Positions 35,869-43,867 of a DNA stretch of 60,725 nt are shown one piece after another. The stretch covers positions 1-60,725 of the forward strand of contig NZ_JACSQY010000012.1 of NCBI RefSeq assembly GCF_014836415.1, in the 5' to 3' direction. The number at the start of each line of letters is the position of its first letter. The first letter of the stretch is position 1. This DNA comes from Sporosarcina gallistercoris (lineage in GTDB: Bacteria; Bacillota; Bacilli; Bacillales_A; Planococcaceae). The translations under genes and the position numbers were made by a program. The notes beneath the pieces were generated by a model. The model had not been told where the DNA came from. It made no database searches and worked only from the letters and a program-made list of their open reading frames with translations.

Positions 35869-36690
35869 TTCTTGATCACTACGGGGAGGTTGTCCGACAG
35901 TTGTAGCAGATTGCCCGACACTTGGCACATCTTCTCCGACATGTGTGCCTGCTTTCCGATCACCCGGCCAGATTTCTCCGACACCTAACAAAGTTTCTCG
36001 ATAATGGGACACAATTCACCAGCTTTAAGAGATTAATTAAGTGCGCTTCGCTCGTTGAAAGAGGGCTAGTCGTTCGGCTCTGGTGGATTCTGAGTTCCCC
36101 GACACATCCCACCGTTTGTCCATCCCCTGATGAAAGTTCTCGATCACCTAGTGCCCTTTACCAATCAGCTCTTCGCATTTCTCTGACACTTAGCGAAGTT
36201 TCTCGATAACGGGACACAATTCAACTGCTTTAAGGGATTAATTGGTAGCGCTTCGCTTGTTGAGGGATGGGCTACTCACTCGGCCCCAGCAGATTCTGCG
36301 TTCACCCGACATATCTACCGTTTGTCCATCACCTGATGAAAGTTCTCGTTCACTTAGTGCCCTTTGCCAATCAGCTCTTCTCATTTGTCCGACACCTAGC
36401 AAAGTTTCTCGATAACGTGAACCAATTCACTTCTATTAAGGGATTAATTGGTAGCGCTGCGCTTGTTGGGGGGTGCTACTCCGCTGAAAGCACCACTTTC
36501 ATGTTGTCCGACAGCTGTAATGGTTTGCCCGACATCTAGCGCTTTTTCACCGACACTCATGCCAACTTCTCGATCACGCAGCAAGATTTCACCGACACCT
36601 AACGAAGTTTCCCGATAACGGGACCCAATTCAACAGCTTCAAGGGGTTAATTGGCCGCGCTTCGCTTATTTAAGAAAGAGCTATTCCCTC
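35869..36690 (+). repeat. Four higher-order copies (about 205 bp) of 21-bp arrays
   Basis: Four blocks are seen, each with five or six 21-bp units, a 23-bp closing unit (35995, 36200, 36406, 36609) and a trailer. The closing units are 205, 206 and 203 bp apart. Blocks 2 and 3 are near-duplicates across all variable positions. Trailers contain GATTAATT and GCGCTTCGCTYGTT or variants (block 4 has GGTTAATTGGCCGCGCTTCGCTT). The block fills the divergent gap between the S-box gene and the dipeptidase gene. No protein-coding gene is supported here. Confidence 0.92.
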
Positions 36691-36758
36691 AATTGATGGA
36701 GTCGTCTGCACCCGGTTAGTCAACCAGACTAGAAATTTTCAAAAGTGAAATCTGTATC

Positions 36759-36787
36759 TCTACACTGCTTATTCACTATGATACAAT
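36759..36787 (+). promoter_or_regulatory. Probable promoter of the dipeptidase-DUF819 pair
   Basis: TCTACA, a 17-bp spacer and TACAAT, 43 bp before the dipeptidase start. Confidence 0.55.
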
Positions 36788-36829
36788 ATATTTATTCCGA
36801 TATATTAGAATATTGAAAAGGGGAATTCT

Positions 36830-37843
36830 ATGAAAATTTTCGACTTGCATTCTGATTTGTTTACTGACATCGCTTTCCGAAGAGCGCGCGGGGAAACGAA
36901 TGTTTTTGACAGAATCCATTATCCTGCACTGAAAAAGGGGGGAGTGAGTTCAATCGTTTGCGTGTATTGGACAGAACCTATTTTTTCTGACAAACCGCTG
37001 GAACGCTTTCGCGATCTCATCATGCATGTTGAAACGGACTTACTGGAGTCGGAGCATGCGGTTGTTCAGCCTCTCAATGGGATTCATGAAGAGCCAGCTC
37101 CAGATGATAGGATAAAGATTTATCTAGGAATCGAAGGAATCACCTTTTTAGATCAGTGGATAACGGAGTCGGCAAACGAAACGATCGATACCACTATTGA
37201 ATACATAGAAGAGAAAGGTATTCAACACATCATCATGGTCTGGAACGAACAAAATGCTTTTGCGAGTGGGACGGGTGCATCCTCTGTCACAAGGGAGCGA
37301 GGAGTTACTGCACTTGGAAGAGACCTATTGGCCAAGTCAGAAATGGCGGGTTTCATCATAGACGTGTCACATCTGGACGAACCTAGTTTCTGGGATGTGA
37401 TCCACAATACGAACTCCCCGATTATCGCATCGCATAGTAACGCACGGACTGTTTGTGATCACGAACGAAATTTAACGGATGACCAAATCCGTATCATTTC
37501 TGAACGTAACGGATTAATCGGATTGAATGCTTATGGGGAGTTTGTGGACGAACGGCATCCGAACGTTGATCGATTTATCGACCACATCGACCATATCGTG
37601 TCTATTGCAGGAATCGACCACGTGGCGTTTGGATTCGACTTTCTTGATTATCTAAGTGACCATCCTCTGGGAGATGATCTGGATGTGTTAACAGAAGGGC
37701 TGGAAGATGTCACAAAAGTTCCTGCACTTCTTGAACAGATGAAACAGCGTGGATATTCCCAAAGTGAGATCGAGGCTATCAGTCACAAAAATGCGGAGCG
37801 GTTCATGACCAATTTAACAATAGAAAGAAGGCGTAAAGGATGA
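36830..37843 (+). CDS. M19-family membrane-dipeptidase-like hydrolase
   Basis: A 337-residue zinc peptidase of the renal dipeptidase family. The metal motif DLHSDL is at residues 4-9, with a bridging Glu in LGIEGITFL, His in DVSHLDE and ASHSNARTVCDHERNL, and Asp in AFGFDFLDYL. Such enzymes cleave dipeptides, often with a D-residue at the C-terminus. There is no signal peptide, so the protein is cytosolic. It overlaps the next gene by 4 bp (ATGA), which ties it tightly to the DUF819 transporter. Confidence 0.9.
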   Translation: MKIFDLHSDLFTDIAFRRARGETNVFDRIHYPALKKGGVSSIVCVYWTEPIFSDKPLERFRDLIMHVETDLLESEHAVVQPLNGIHEEPAPDDRIKIYLGIEGITFLDQWITESANETIDTTIEYIEEKGIQHIIMVWNEQNAFASGTGASSVTRERGVTALGRDLLAKSEMAGFIIDVSHLDEPSFWDVIHNTNSPIIASHSNARTVCDHERNLTDDQIRIISERNGLIGLNAYGEFVDERHPNVDRFIDHIDHIVSIAGIDHVAFGFDFLDYLSDHPLGDDLDVLTEGLEDVTKVPALLEQMKQRGYSQSEIEAISHKNAERFMTNLTIERRRKG

Positions 37844-39066
37844 CGAATACATTAATCCAGCCAGACGACACACTTACGTTGTGGGGAATCATTGTTGTAG
37901 TGGCATCTGTCAGTATCTATTTAGAGCAGCGTTTCAGTTGGGCTTCCAAGGTTTCAGGGGCAATCATTGCGCTGGTGGGCGCTATTTTTCTATCGAATAC
38001 AGGGATTATCCCAACAGAATCTCCTGTGTATGATGCGGTGTGGGGCGTCATTATTCCCCTTGCGATTCCGCTTTTACTATTTCACGTCAACATTAAGAAA
38101 ATATGGACGGAGAGTGGCAAGCTGCTGGCGTTATTCCTATTAAGTTCAATCGGAACAGTAGCGGGAACCATTATCAGCTTCTTTCTATTAAAAGATCACA
38201 TTCCGTATCTGGATAAAATCGGTGGAATGATCAGCGCATCCTACATAGGAGGCGGTGTCAACTTTGCAGCTATGGCAGGAAAGTTTGAAGCGCCGGGTGA
38301 CCTCGTATCCGCAACAGTTGTCGCAGATAATCTGATGATGGCCGTGTACTTCGTCATCTTAATGCTGATTCCGACGATCGGATTCTTTAGGAAACGTTAT
38401 TCTACACCTCATATCGATCAGGTAGAAAATGGTGTATCCCAAGAAGATGGGAAAACGCTTGCAGAAAGTTTTTGGAAGAGAAAAGACATTTCGTTAAAAG
38501 ATATTGCAATGGCAATCGGGACCGCTTTCCTTCTCGTCATTGTATCGTTCAAACTCGCGGACTTCATTGGCAGCCTGATTCCTTCGGGAGAGAACGTTTC
38601 TGGAATTGTCAACTTAGCAAATGCGATTTTTGGAGATAAATACCTTGTATTGACCACGGTCACGTTTATCGTATTAGCTCTGTTTCCTACTTATTTTGAA
38701 AAGATCAATGGAAGCCAAGAGTTCGGGACATTTTTAATTTATTTATTCTTTGTGGTCATCGGGATACCGGCATCGATTCCATTGATTGTGCAGAACGCAC
38801 CACTACTCCTTGTTTTCGTATTCATCATCGTCATGGTCAATATGATTGTTTCGTTGGCTGCTGGAAAACTGCTGAATGCTAATTTAGAAGATACCCTTTT
38901 AGCAAGTAATGCCAACATTGGCGGGCCAACAACTGCCGCTGCCTTGGCGATTGCAAAAGGATGGAAGGATTTGATTGGCCCGATATTAGTGGTAGGAACA
39001 CTAGGTTATATAATCGGGAATTACGTCGGTACCGTGCTTGGACTTTGGTTCTCTTCGATGATGTGA
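37840..39066 (+). CDS. DUF819-family membrane protein
   Basis: A 408-residue polytopic protein with about eleven hydrophobic segments. It has DUF819 hallmarks: LAIPLLLFHVNIKKIW, GMISASYIGGGVNFAAMAGKFE and ASNANIGGPTTAAALAIAKGW. The family is predicted to transport small molecules, but no substrate is established that I can cite. The ATGA overlap with the M19 dipeptidase gene suggests that it carries that enzyme's substrate (a dipeptide) or product (an amino acid). Confidence 0.88.
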   Translation: MTNTLIQPDDTLTLWGIIVVVASVSIYLEQRFSWASKVSGAIIALVGAIFLSNTGIIPTESPVYDAVWGVIIPLAIPLLLFHVNIKKIWTESGKLLALFLLSSIGTVAGTIISFFLLKDHIPYLDKIGGMISASYIGGGVNFAAMAGKFEAPGDLVSATVVADNLMMAVYFVILMLIPTIGFFRKRYSTPHIDQVENGVSQEDGKTLAESFWKRKDISLKDIAMAIGTAFLLVIVSFKLADFIGSLIPSGENVSGIVNLANAIFGDKYLVLTTVTFIVLALFPTYFEKINGSQEFGTFLIYLFFVVIGIPASIPLIVQNAPLLLVFVFIIVMVNMIVSLAAGKLLNANLEDTLLASNANIGGPTTAAALAIAKGWKDLIGPILVVGTLGYIIGNYVGTVLGLWFSSMM

Positions 39067-39171
39067 GCATGCAAAGAAAAATGGGATTCAGTAGGGTAAA
39101 GTAACTGAAACTTTCCGCAACCCTTTTCGTAAAATAGGGAGTAGATACGATGCGAAAAGGAAGTGATGAAC

Positions 39172-39672
39172 ATGCGAAAGCTAGCCCCTCATGTAGATAC
39201 ACACAAATCTAAGGGAGACCGGGTGTACGATCTGATTGCTATCCTGCTCTTTGTAGCGGTCATCATCTATACAATATTTCAATGGAATCAGTTGCCTGAG
39301 CAGGTCCCTATCCACTTTAACGGAGCGGGAGAGGTGGATAACTATGGATCGAAATGGTTTTTGTTTCTGTTGCCGATGATTAGTGCAGGATTGTTTGCAT
39401 TCCTTGAGTTTCTCGAGCGACATCCGGAAACACATAACTATCCAAAACGTTTGAGTGAAACGAACGCACCAAAGTTTTATCAATATAGCAGGAAACTGTT
39501 GAATCGTGTGAAAAACCTTTCACTCCTGTTAATGGTTTATATCCAGTGGGAAGTCGTTCGTGTGGCTCTTGGCTATTCGACTGAAATGAGCAATATATTT
39601 TTCGGTGGTTTCCTGGCGTTGATGTTTGTCGTAATGTTTTTCGGCATGTATCAAATGAGGAAAATAAAGTGA
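39172..39672 (+). CDS. DUF1648-domain membrane protein
   Basis: A 166-residue protein with an N-terminal DUF1648 domain: a helix at about 22-38, then the motif LPEQVPIHFNGAGEVDNYGSKW, which is nearly diagnostic. Further membrane segments lie at about 60-80, 115-135 and 140-160. DUF1648 proteins include the SdpI/SdpR type immunity signalling proteins, but the function here is unknown. Three start codons (39163, 39166, 39172) share one AAGGAAG site. 39172 is best spaced. Confidence 0.85.
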   Translation: MRKLAPHVDTHKSKGDRVYDLIAILLFVAVIIYTIFQWNQLPEQVPIHFNGAGEVDNYGSKWFLFLLPMISAGLFAFLEFLERHPETHNYPKRLSETNAPKFYQYSRKLLNRVKNLSLLLMVYIQWEVVRVALGYSTEMSNIFFGGFLALMFVVMFFGMYQMRKIK

Positions 39673-39717
39673 AAAGAAGCATCTTCCAACCTATGTGCTG
39701 GAAGATGCTTCTTTTAC
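39672..39717. terminator. Bidirectional terminator
   Basis: AAAAGAAGCATCTTCCA pairs with TGGAAGATGCTTCTTTT between the convergent DUF1648 and small membrane protein genes. Confidence 0.93.
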
Positions 39718-39923
39718 TGTTCGGACTTCAATTGTCGTCTAGGACGAATGATATCAATATAGAGTGGATAGACCCCGAATAACAAAGTGAGCGTTAATAT
39801 GGGAGCCAAGATGCTTTGTGGCTCGTCGATGAAATAAGCACAAGTTAGGGCAATGACGGAGGTCACATATCCAATTGAAAAGAGTTGTTTACTCGTCAAT
39901 ATATTCCCACGCCCGCGGTTCAT
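39714..39923 (-). CDS. Small two-helix membrane protein
   Basis: A 69-residue ORF with two hydrophobic segments (about 15-30 and 36-52) and a basic C-terminus. It begins 4 bp after the stop of the excalibur gene, which suggests translational reinitiation because no good ribosome site is visible. The frame extends further upstream over the excalibur gene, but that part is unlikely to be used. No family recognised. Reality is moderately supported by the terminator placed right after it. Confidence 0.5.
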   Translation of the reverse strand: MNRGRGNILTSKQLFSIGYVTSVIALTCAYFIDEPQSILAPILTLTLLFGVYPLYIDIIRPRRQLKSEQ

Positions 39924-39927
39924 TAAC

Positions 39928-40191
39928 TTAACGCTCGCAAGCGATGCCGTCTTTGTCTCGATCCATTTTTGTATGAGCGTTATAAATTGCAGCGTTGACA
40001 GTTGGCGCATACTTCGTCTTGCCGCCAATATTGCGTACAATAGCATTCTTCGCTACTCCACCTTTGTAAGTCTGATTCAGCATGGTACAGTTTTTGAATT
40101 TTGAGGGGGCAGCATCAGCAGGTTGTGCAGGGATTGTGGCAACACCAAGTGCTAATACAGTTGCGGTGAGAACAGCTCCAATTTTTTTCAT
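39928..40191 (-). CDS. Secreted excalibur calcium-binding-domain protein
   Basis: An 87-residue exported protein. The signal peptide (about 1-27, ending ADAA) is followed by an excalibur domain with paired Cys (KNCTML and the terminal GIACER) and the DRDKDGIACE loop, an EF-hand-like calcium motif. The domain is usual in surface proteins and nucleases of Gram-positive bacteria. Here it is alone. ATG at 40191 behind GGAGCG, with a TATAAT on the minus strand at 40235-40240. Confidence 0.87.
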   Translation of the reverse strand: MKKIGAVLTATVLALGVATIPAQPADAAPSKFKNCTMLNQTYKGGVAKNAIVRNIGGKTKYAPTVNAAIYNAHTKMDRDKDGIACER

Positions 40192-40296
40192 TATGAACGC
40201 TCCAATCTGGGGATAGTATTTTAAGAATATTATACAAGGTTTCCAGATGAGTGGAAAGACAAATTTTTGAATAAGTTGATGAAGTGTGTACGGATG

Positions 40297-40401
40297 CCGA
40301 TTAATTTCTCCATCTGTCCGATTGTTCTCCCCAACTGGCCGATAATAGACCCGTTGCGGCCGCTTTCACCCGCTAGCCTGCCATTTGTGACAGCGACCCT
40401 C
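40297..40401 (-). repeat. Degenerate inverted 21-bp array, GGCCGAT family
   Basis: On the plus strand, units of exactly 21 bp start with CCGATTAAT, CCGATTGTT, CCGATAATA, CCGCTTTCA and CCATTTGTG at 40297, 40318, 40339, 40360 and 40381. The cores TGTCCGATT and TGGCCGAT are the reverse complement of the AATCGGCCA core seen at 7537. It lies in the divergent gap before murR and no gene is supported here. The closing unit and trailer were not recognised. Confidence 0.65.
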
Positions 40402-40451
40402 GCTATTTATTCACGAACCTTACAGAAAACGTAGTAACTTGCAATTCTACA

Positions 40452-40481
40452 TTGTCAAAAGACTCTCGTTTCGGTCATAAT
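40452..40481 (+). promoter_or_regulatory. Probable murR promoter
   Basis: TTGTCA, an 18-bp spacer and CATAAT, about 30 bp before the murR start. Confidence 0.6.
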
Positions 40482-40509
40482 GGAAAGAATAGCGTAGGAG
40501 GAGATCAGA

Positions 40510-41349
40510 GTGTTAGGACAAATTAAAAATCAATTGAACCGGTTTTCAAAAACTGAACTGAGAATTGCGGAATATATTCTGAATCATGCAGAACTGATTC
40601 CAACGATGACTACGAAAGAGTTGGCTGCAAAGACGGACGTCAGTGAAGCTTCAGTGGTACGATTCACCAAGTCAGTGGGAATTGCGAGTTTCAAAGCATT
40701 CAAAATTTTGTTGGCACAAGAGCTTGCGACCACGGAAGAATACATAACGGATTTTTCAATTACACAGAAGAAAGATTCTCCGTATGAGTTGTTTCAAAAA
40801 GTGGTTCATGTCAATCGTGGAGCCATCGATCTGTTACTGGCATCCATCGAAAAGAAAGAACTCGAGAAAGCGGTGAAAGCGTTTCAAAATGCGCACCGGA
40901 TATTATTTTATGGAGTAGGCGGCTCGGCGATTGCAGCGATGGATGCTCAATTCAAGTTTGCCAAACTCGGGTACCAAGTGGAATATCACGCAGATTTCCA
41001 TTACATGCTCTCAGTCATCCCTTTTTTAAGCGAAAATGATGTGTTTGTCGCAATCAGTATGTCAGGTGAAACAAAAGACGTCGTCGAACTCGCAAGGTTT
41101 GCGAAAAAACAAGGGGCGACTCTGATTAGTATTACGAACTTGAACAAATCCCCTTTGTCCAAAGAATCGGATATACAGCTGGCGACGCCAAATGTAGAAA
41201 AGGATTTTCGCGTGGGAAGTATTACGTCACGCATGACGCAGCTGACTGTGATCGACAGCTTGTACATCAGCTTAGTGAACCAAATGGGCGAGTCGATTAT
41301 AGATCGATATCAGAACGCTCGGGAACAGGCGGTGAAATTGAGAAGATAA
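40510..41349 (+). CDS. murR: MurR/RpiR-family transcriptional regulator
   Basis: A 279-residue regulator. An N-terminal RpiR helix-turn-helix (about 1-75, with TTKELAAKTDVSEASVVRFTKSVG) is followed by a SIS sugar-phosphate domain (about 125-260, with GVGGSAIAAMDAQFKF and SMSGETKDVVELA). The GTG at 40510 follows GGAGGAG. It precedes murQ-murP-mupG, whose promoter contains a perfect dyad, so it probably represses those genes until MurNAc-6-phosphate is present. Confidence 0.88.
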   Translation: MLGQIKNQLNRFSKTELRIAEYILNHAELIPTMTTKELAAKTDVSEASVVRFTKSVGIASFKAFKILLAQELATTEEYITDFSITQKKDSPYELFQKVVHVNRGAIDLLLASIEKKELEKAVKAFQNAHRILFYGVGGSAIAAMDAQFKFAKLGYQVEYHADFHYMLSVIPFLSENDVFVAISMSGETKDVVELARFAKKQGATLISITNLNKSPLSKESDIQLATPNVEKDFRVGSITSRMTQLTVIDSLYISLVNQMGESIIDRYQNAREQAVKLRR

Positions 41350-41364
41350 TGAGTTTTGCATAAA

Positions 41365-41381
41365 ATGAAATTACATTTCAT
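41365..41381. promoter_or_regulatory. Candidate MurR operator
   Basis: ATGAAAT-TAC-ATTTCAT is a perfect 7-bp inverted repeat just upstream of the murQ -35 box, as expected for a dimeric RpiR-type regulator. Confidence 0.7.
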
Positions 41382-41398
41382 ATATTTCAATTAAACTA

Positions 41399-41428
41399 TT
41401 GACTTGTAATTTCTCGAGAGCGTACAAT
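41399..41428 (+). promoter_or_regulatory. Promoter of murQ-murP
   Basis: TTGACT, an 18-bp spacer and TACAAT, 34 bp before the murQ start. Confidence 0.75.
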
Positions 41429-41461
41429 AGAGCCAATGAAACAGATGAAAGGAGTGGGCGC

Positions 41462-42355
41462 ATGCTTGAGAAATTGGGCACGGAACAACGCAATGCACAA
41501 ACGATGTCTCTGGATACGATGAGTGTTGCAGACGTGCTGAGAGCAATGAATAAAGAGGACGGATCAGTAATAGAGGTGATTTACGCACAGCTGCCGACGA
41601 TAGAAAAAACAGTCAATGCAGTAATAGACTCGTTTCAAAAAGGCGGCAGGCTCATTTACGTCGGTGCGGGGACGAGTGGACGATTAGGGATTTTAGACGC
41701 GGTCGAATGTGTGCCGACGTTTGGAGTGTCACCAGACATGGTAGTCGGCTTAATCGCCGGAGGATTGAAAGCGTTCACAAAGGCTGTGGAAGGTGCTGAA
41801 GACAATCCAGAGCTCGGAGTCCAAGATCTCAAGGACATCCAATTGAACGAAACCGATACGGTCATCGGGATTGCAGCAAGTGGCAGAACCCCTTACGTCA
41901 TTGGAGCGCTGGACTATGCCAGCCAGACCGCTGCTCATACAATCAGTATTAGTTGTAATGAAGGTGCTGAAATGAGCAGTCATGCCGACATAGCAATTGA
42001 ATTACCGACAGGTCCTGAAGTGTTAACGGGCTCAACGAGATTGAAAGCAGGAAGTGCACAGAAAATGGTGCTGAATATGATTTCGACTGCTGCAATGATC
42101 GGTATCGGAAAAGCGTACGGAAACTTGATGATCGATGTGCAAGCGACGAACTTGAAACTCCAAGAGCGCTCGAAACGCATCATAATGGAAGCAACTGGGG
42201 TGGATTTACATACGGCAGCGTCTTTCTACGAAGCTTCGGGGAAGCACGTGAAGACGGCGACTGTCATGATTTTACTCGATTGCACGAAAGAACAGGCACA
42301 GGAGAGAATTGAAGCGACAGGCGGATTTGTTCGAAAAGCGATACAAAAAGCATAA
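41462..42355 (+). CDS. murQ: N-acetylmuramic acid 6-phosphate etherase
   Basis: A 297-residue SIS-fold lyase that removes the lactyl ether of MurNAc-6-phosphate to give GlcNAc-6-phosphate and lactate. The signature AGTSGRLGILDAVECVPTFG is at about residues 63-82, with a conserved Glu in EGAEDNPE and the C-terminal small helical domain. The ATG at 41462 follows AAAGGAG. A longer frame reaching 41399 overlaps the promoter. It lies 50 bp before murP, so they are co-transcribed. Confidence 0.95.
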   Translation: MLEKLGTEQRNAQTMSLDTMSVADVLRAMNKEDGSVIEVIYAQLPTIEKTVNAVIDSFQKGGRLIYVGAGTSGRLGILDAVECVPTFGVSPDMVVGLIAGGLKAFTKAVEGAEDNPELGVQDLKDIQLNETDTVIGIAASGRTPYVIGALDYASQTAAHTISISCNEGAEMSSHADIAIELPTGPEVLTGSTRLKAGSAQKMVLNMISTAAMIGIGKAYGNLMIDVQATNLKLQERSKRIIMEATGVDLHTAASFYEASGKHVKTATVMILLDCTKEQAQERIEATGGFVRKAIQKA

Positions 42356-42405
42356 GGTAGTGTGTTGGGTCATTCATGGATGAGAAGAGAAAGGGAGGGT
42401 TCAGG

Positions 42406-43785
42406 ATGAGAAAAGAGCAACAAATGGCAAATGGGATACTCGAGCATGTTGGCGGGAAAGACAACATCCGCAAGATTGCCCACTGTATGACACGACTTCG
42501 GTTAACACTGAAGGACGATAGTAAAGCGGATATTGCTGCTTTGAAAAAAGTGGAAGGTGTCATGGGGGTCGTTGTCGATGAAACCTTGCAAGTCGTCATC
42601 GGACCAGGAACGGTCAATCGGGTAGCGGATGAAATGAGTCAGCTAACGGGGCTTGGAATCGGGGAAGAATCTGAACCAGAGTACGACAGTCTCACATTTG
42701 AAGAACGCGCTGCGATTGATAACGAACGGAGAAAAGAGAAAAACCGTACCCCGCTAAAAAATTTCCTAAGACGTATTGGGAACATTTTCATCCCACTAAT
42801 CCCAGGACTTGTCGCTTCAGGGATTATCAATGGAGCCGCAAACTTTGCGAAAAACGCAGATGTTGATCCGACTCAAACATGGATGCAGATTTTACTGCTT
42901 CTTGGATCGAGTGTCTTCACATACTTGGCGGTAATTGTAGGCTGGAACACAGCAAAAGAGTTCGGTGGCACGCCAGTACTTGGTGCAATCGCCGGAATGT
43001 TCTTATTCAATCCATTCCTTGCAGAGATTACAATTTATGGTGAACCTTTAGTTGTCGGGCGAGGTGGTTTATTCGGAGTTATCTTTGCCGCATTCCTCAT
43101 GACATTTGTCGAGAAGAATGTGCGTAAGGTAATGCCGGCAGCAATCGATATCATCGTGACGCCGCTGATTACAGTGCTGACTGTCGGTTTCTTCTCGCTC
43201 TATGCAATCGTACCGGTTGCGGGACTGCTGGCAGACGGAATTACAAAAGGATTGACAGCTGTCCTTGACGTAGGTGGAGTTGTCGCAGGTGCTGTCCTTG
43301 CAGGATTCTTCCTCCCACTCGTTATGGTAGGCTTGCATCATGGACTCACACCGATTCACTTGGAATTGATCAACACATACGGAAACACGGCGCTGCTCAC
43401 CATTCTCGCAATGGCGGGAGCTGGGCAAGTCGGTGCTGCAATGGCAATCTTCGTGAAAACGAAAAACCGTCGCCTCCGTAATATCATCAAAGGAGCATTA
43501 CCAGTAGGCTTCCTAGGCATAGGGGAACCGTTGTTATACGGGGTTACGTTGCCGCTAGGTCGTCCGTTCATCACCGCATGTATGGGTGCCGCGCTCGGTG
43601 GTGCATTCCAGGCAGTGATGCATACAGCAGCAACAGGTATCGGGGTTTCAGGGATTTCGTTAATTCCTCTAATCGATGATGGTAAGTACTTGTATTACTT
43701 CCTTGGCTTGCTCATCGCCTATGGCGGCGGATTCCTATTCACGTACCTATTCGGATTCAAAGAAGAAATGGCACGCGATATTTAA
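42406..43785 (+). CDS. murP: PTS EIIBC, N-acetylmuramic-acid specific
   Basis: A 459-residue phosphotransferase-system permease of the glucose/sucrose superfamily. The EIIB domain (about 1-85) has the phosphorylated Cys in IAHCMTRLRL, and the EIIC domain (about 110-455) has ten or so membrane segments with GFLGIGEPLLYGVTLPLGRPF. No EIIA domain is fused, so a general EIIA must serve it. Specificity for MurNAc follows from murQ and mupG on either side. The ATG at 42406 follows GGGAGGG. The frame's earlier ATG at 42376 lacks a site. Confidence 0.92.
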   Translation: MRKEQQMANGILEHVGGKDNIRKIAHCMTRLRLTLKDDSKADIAALKKVEGVMGVVVDETLQVVIGPGTVNRVADEMSQLTGLGIGEESEPEYDSLTFEERAAIDNERRKEKNRTPLKNFLRRIGNIFIPLIPGLVASGIINGAANFAKNADVDPTQTWMQILLLLGSSVFTYLAVIVGWNTAKEFGGTPVLGAIAGMFLFNPFLAEITIYGEPLVVGRGGLFGVIFAAFLMTFVEKNVRKVMPAAIDIIVTPLITVLTVGFFSLYAIVPVAGLLADGITKGLTAVLDVGGVVAGAVLAGFFLPLVMVGLHHGLTPIHLELINTYGNTALLTILAMAGAGQVGAAMAIFVKTKNRRLRNIIKGALPVGFLGIGEPLLYGVTLPLGRPFITACMGAALGGAFQAVMHTAATGIGVSGISLIPLIDDGKYLYYFLGLLIAYGGGFLFTYLFGFKEEMARDI

Positions 43786-43794
43786 CACATCCCA

Positions 43795-43841
43795 GCATTC
43801 ATTCCCATTGTGTAAGATGGGAATGAATGCCTTACTTTTTT
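43795..43841 (+). terminator. Terminator or attenuator between murP and mupG
   Basis: GCATTCATTCCCAT and ATGGGAATGAATGC form a perfect 14-bp stem followed by CTTACTTTTTTT. mupG expression may depend on partial readthrough. Confidence 0.88.
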
Positions 43842-43867
43842 TAATCGGGAAAAGGAGAGTGAACGGT

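Noticed and set aside
35824..36012. Minus-strand ORF with VGE heptads, and a similar one at 60493-60690
   Set aside because: Same explanation: by-product of the 21-bp repeat in a non-coding array.
39924..40046. Upstream extension of the small membrane protein ORF to 40046
   Set aside because: This part runs inside the excalibur gene in another frame and has no start signal. The product there shows no domain.
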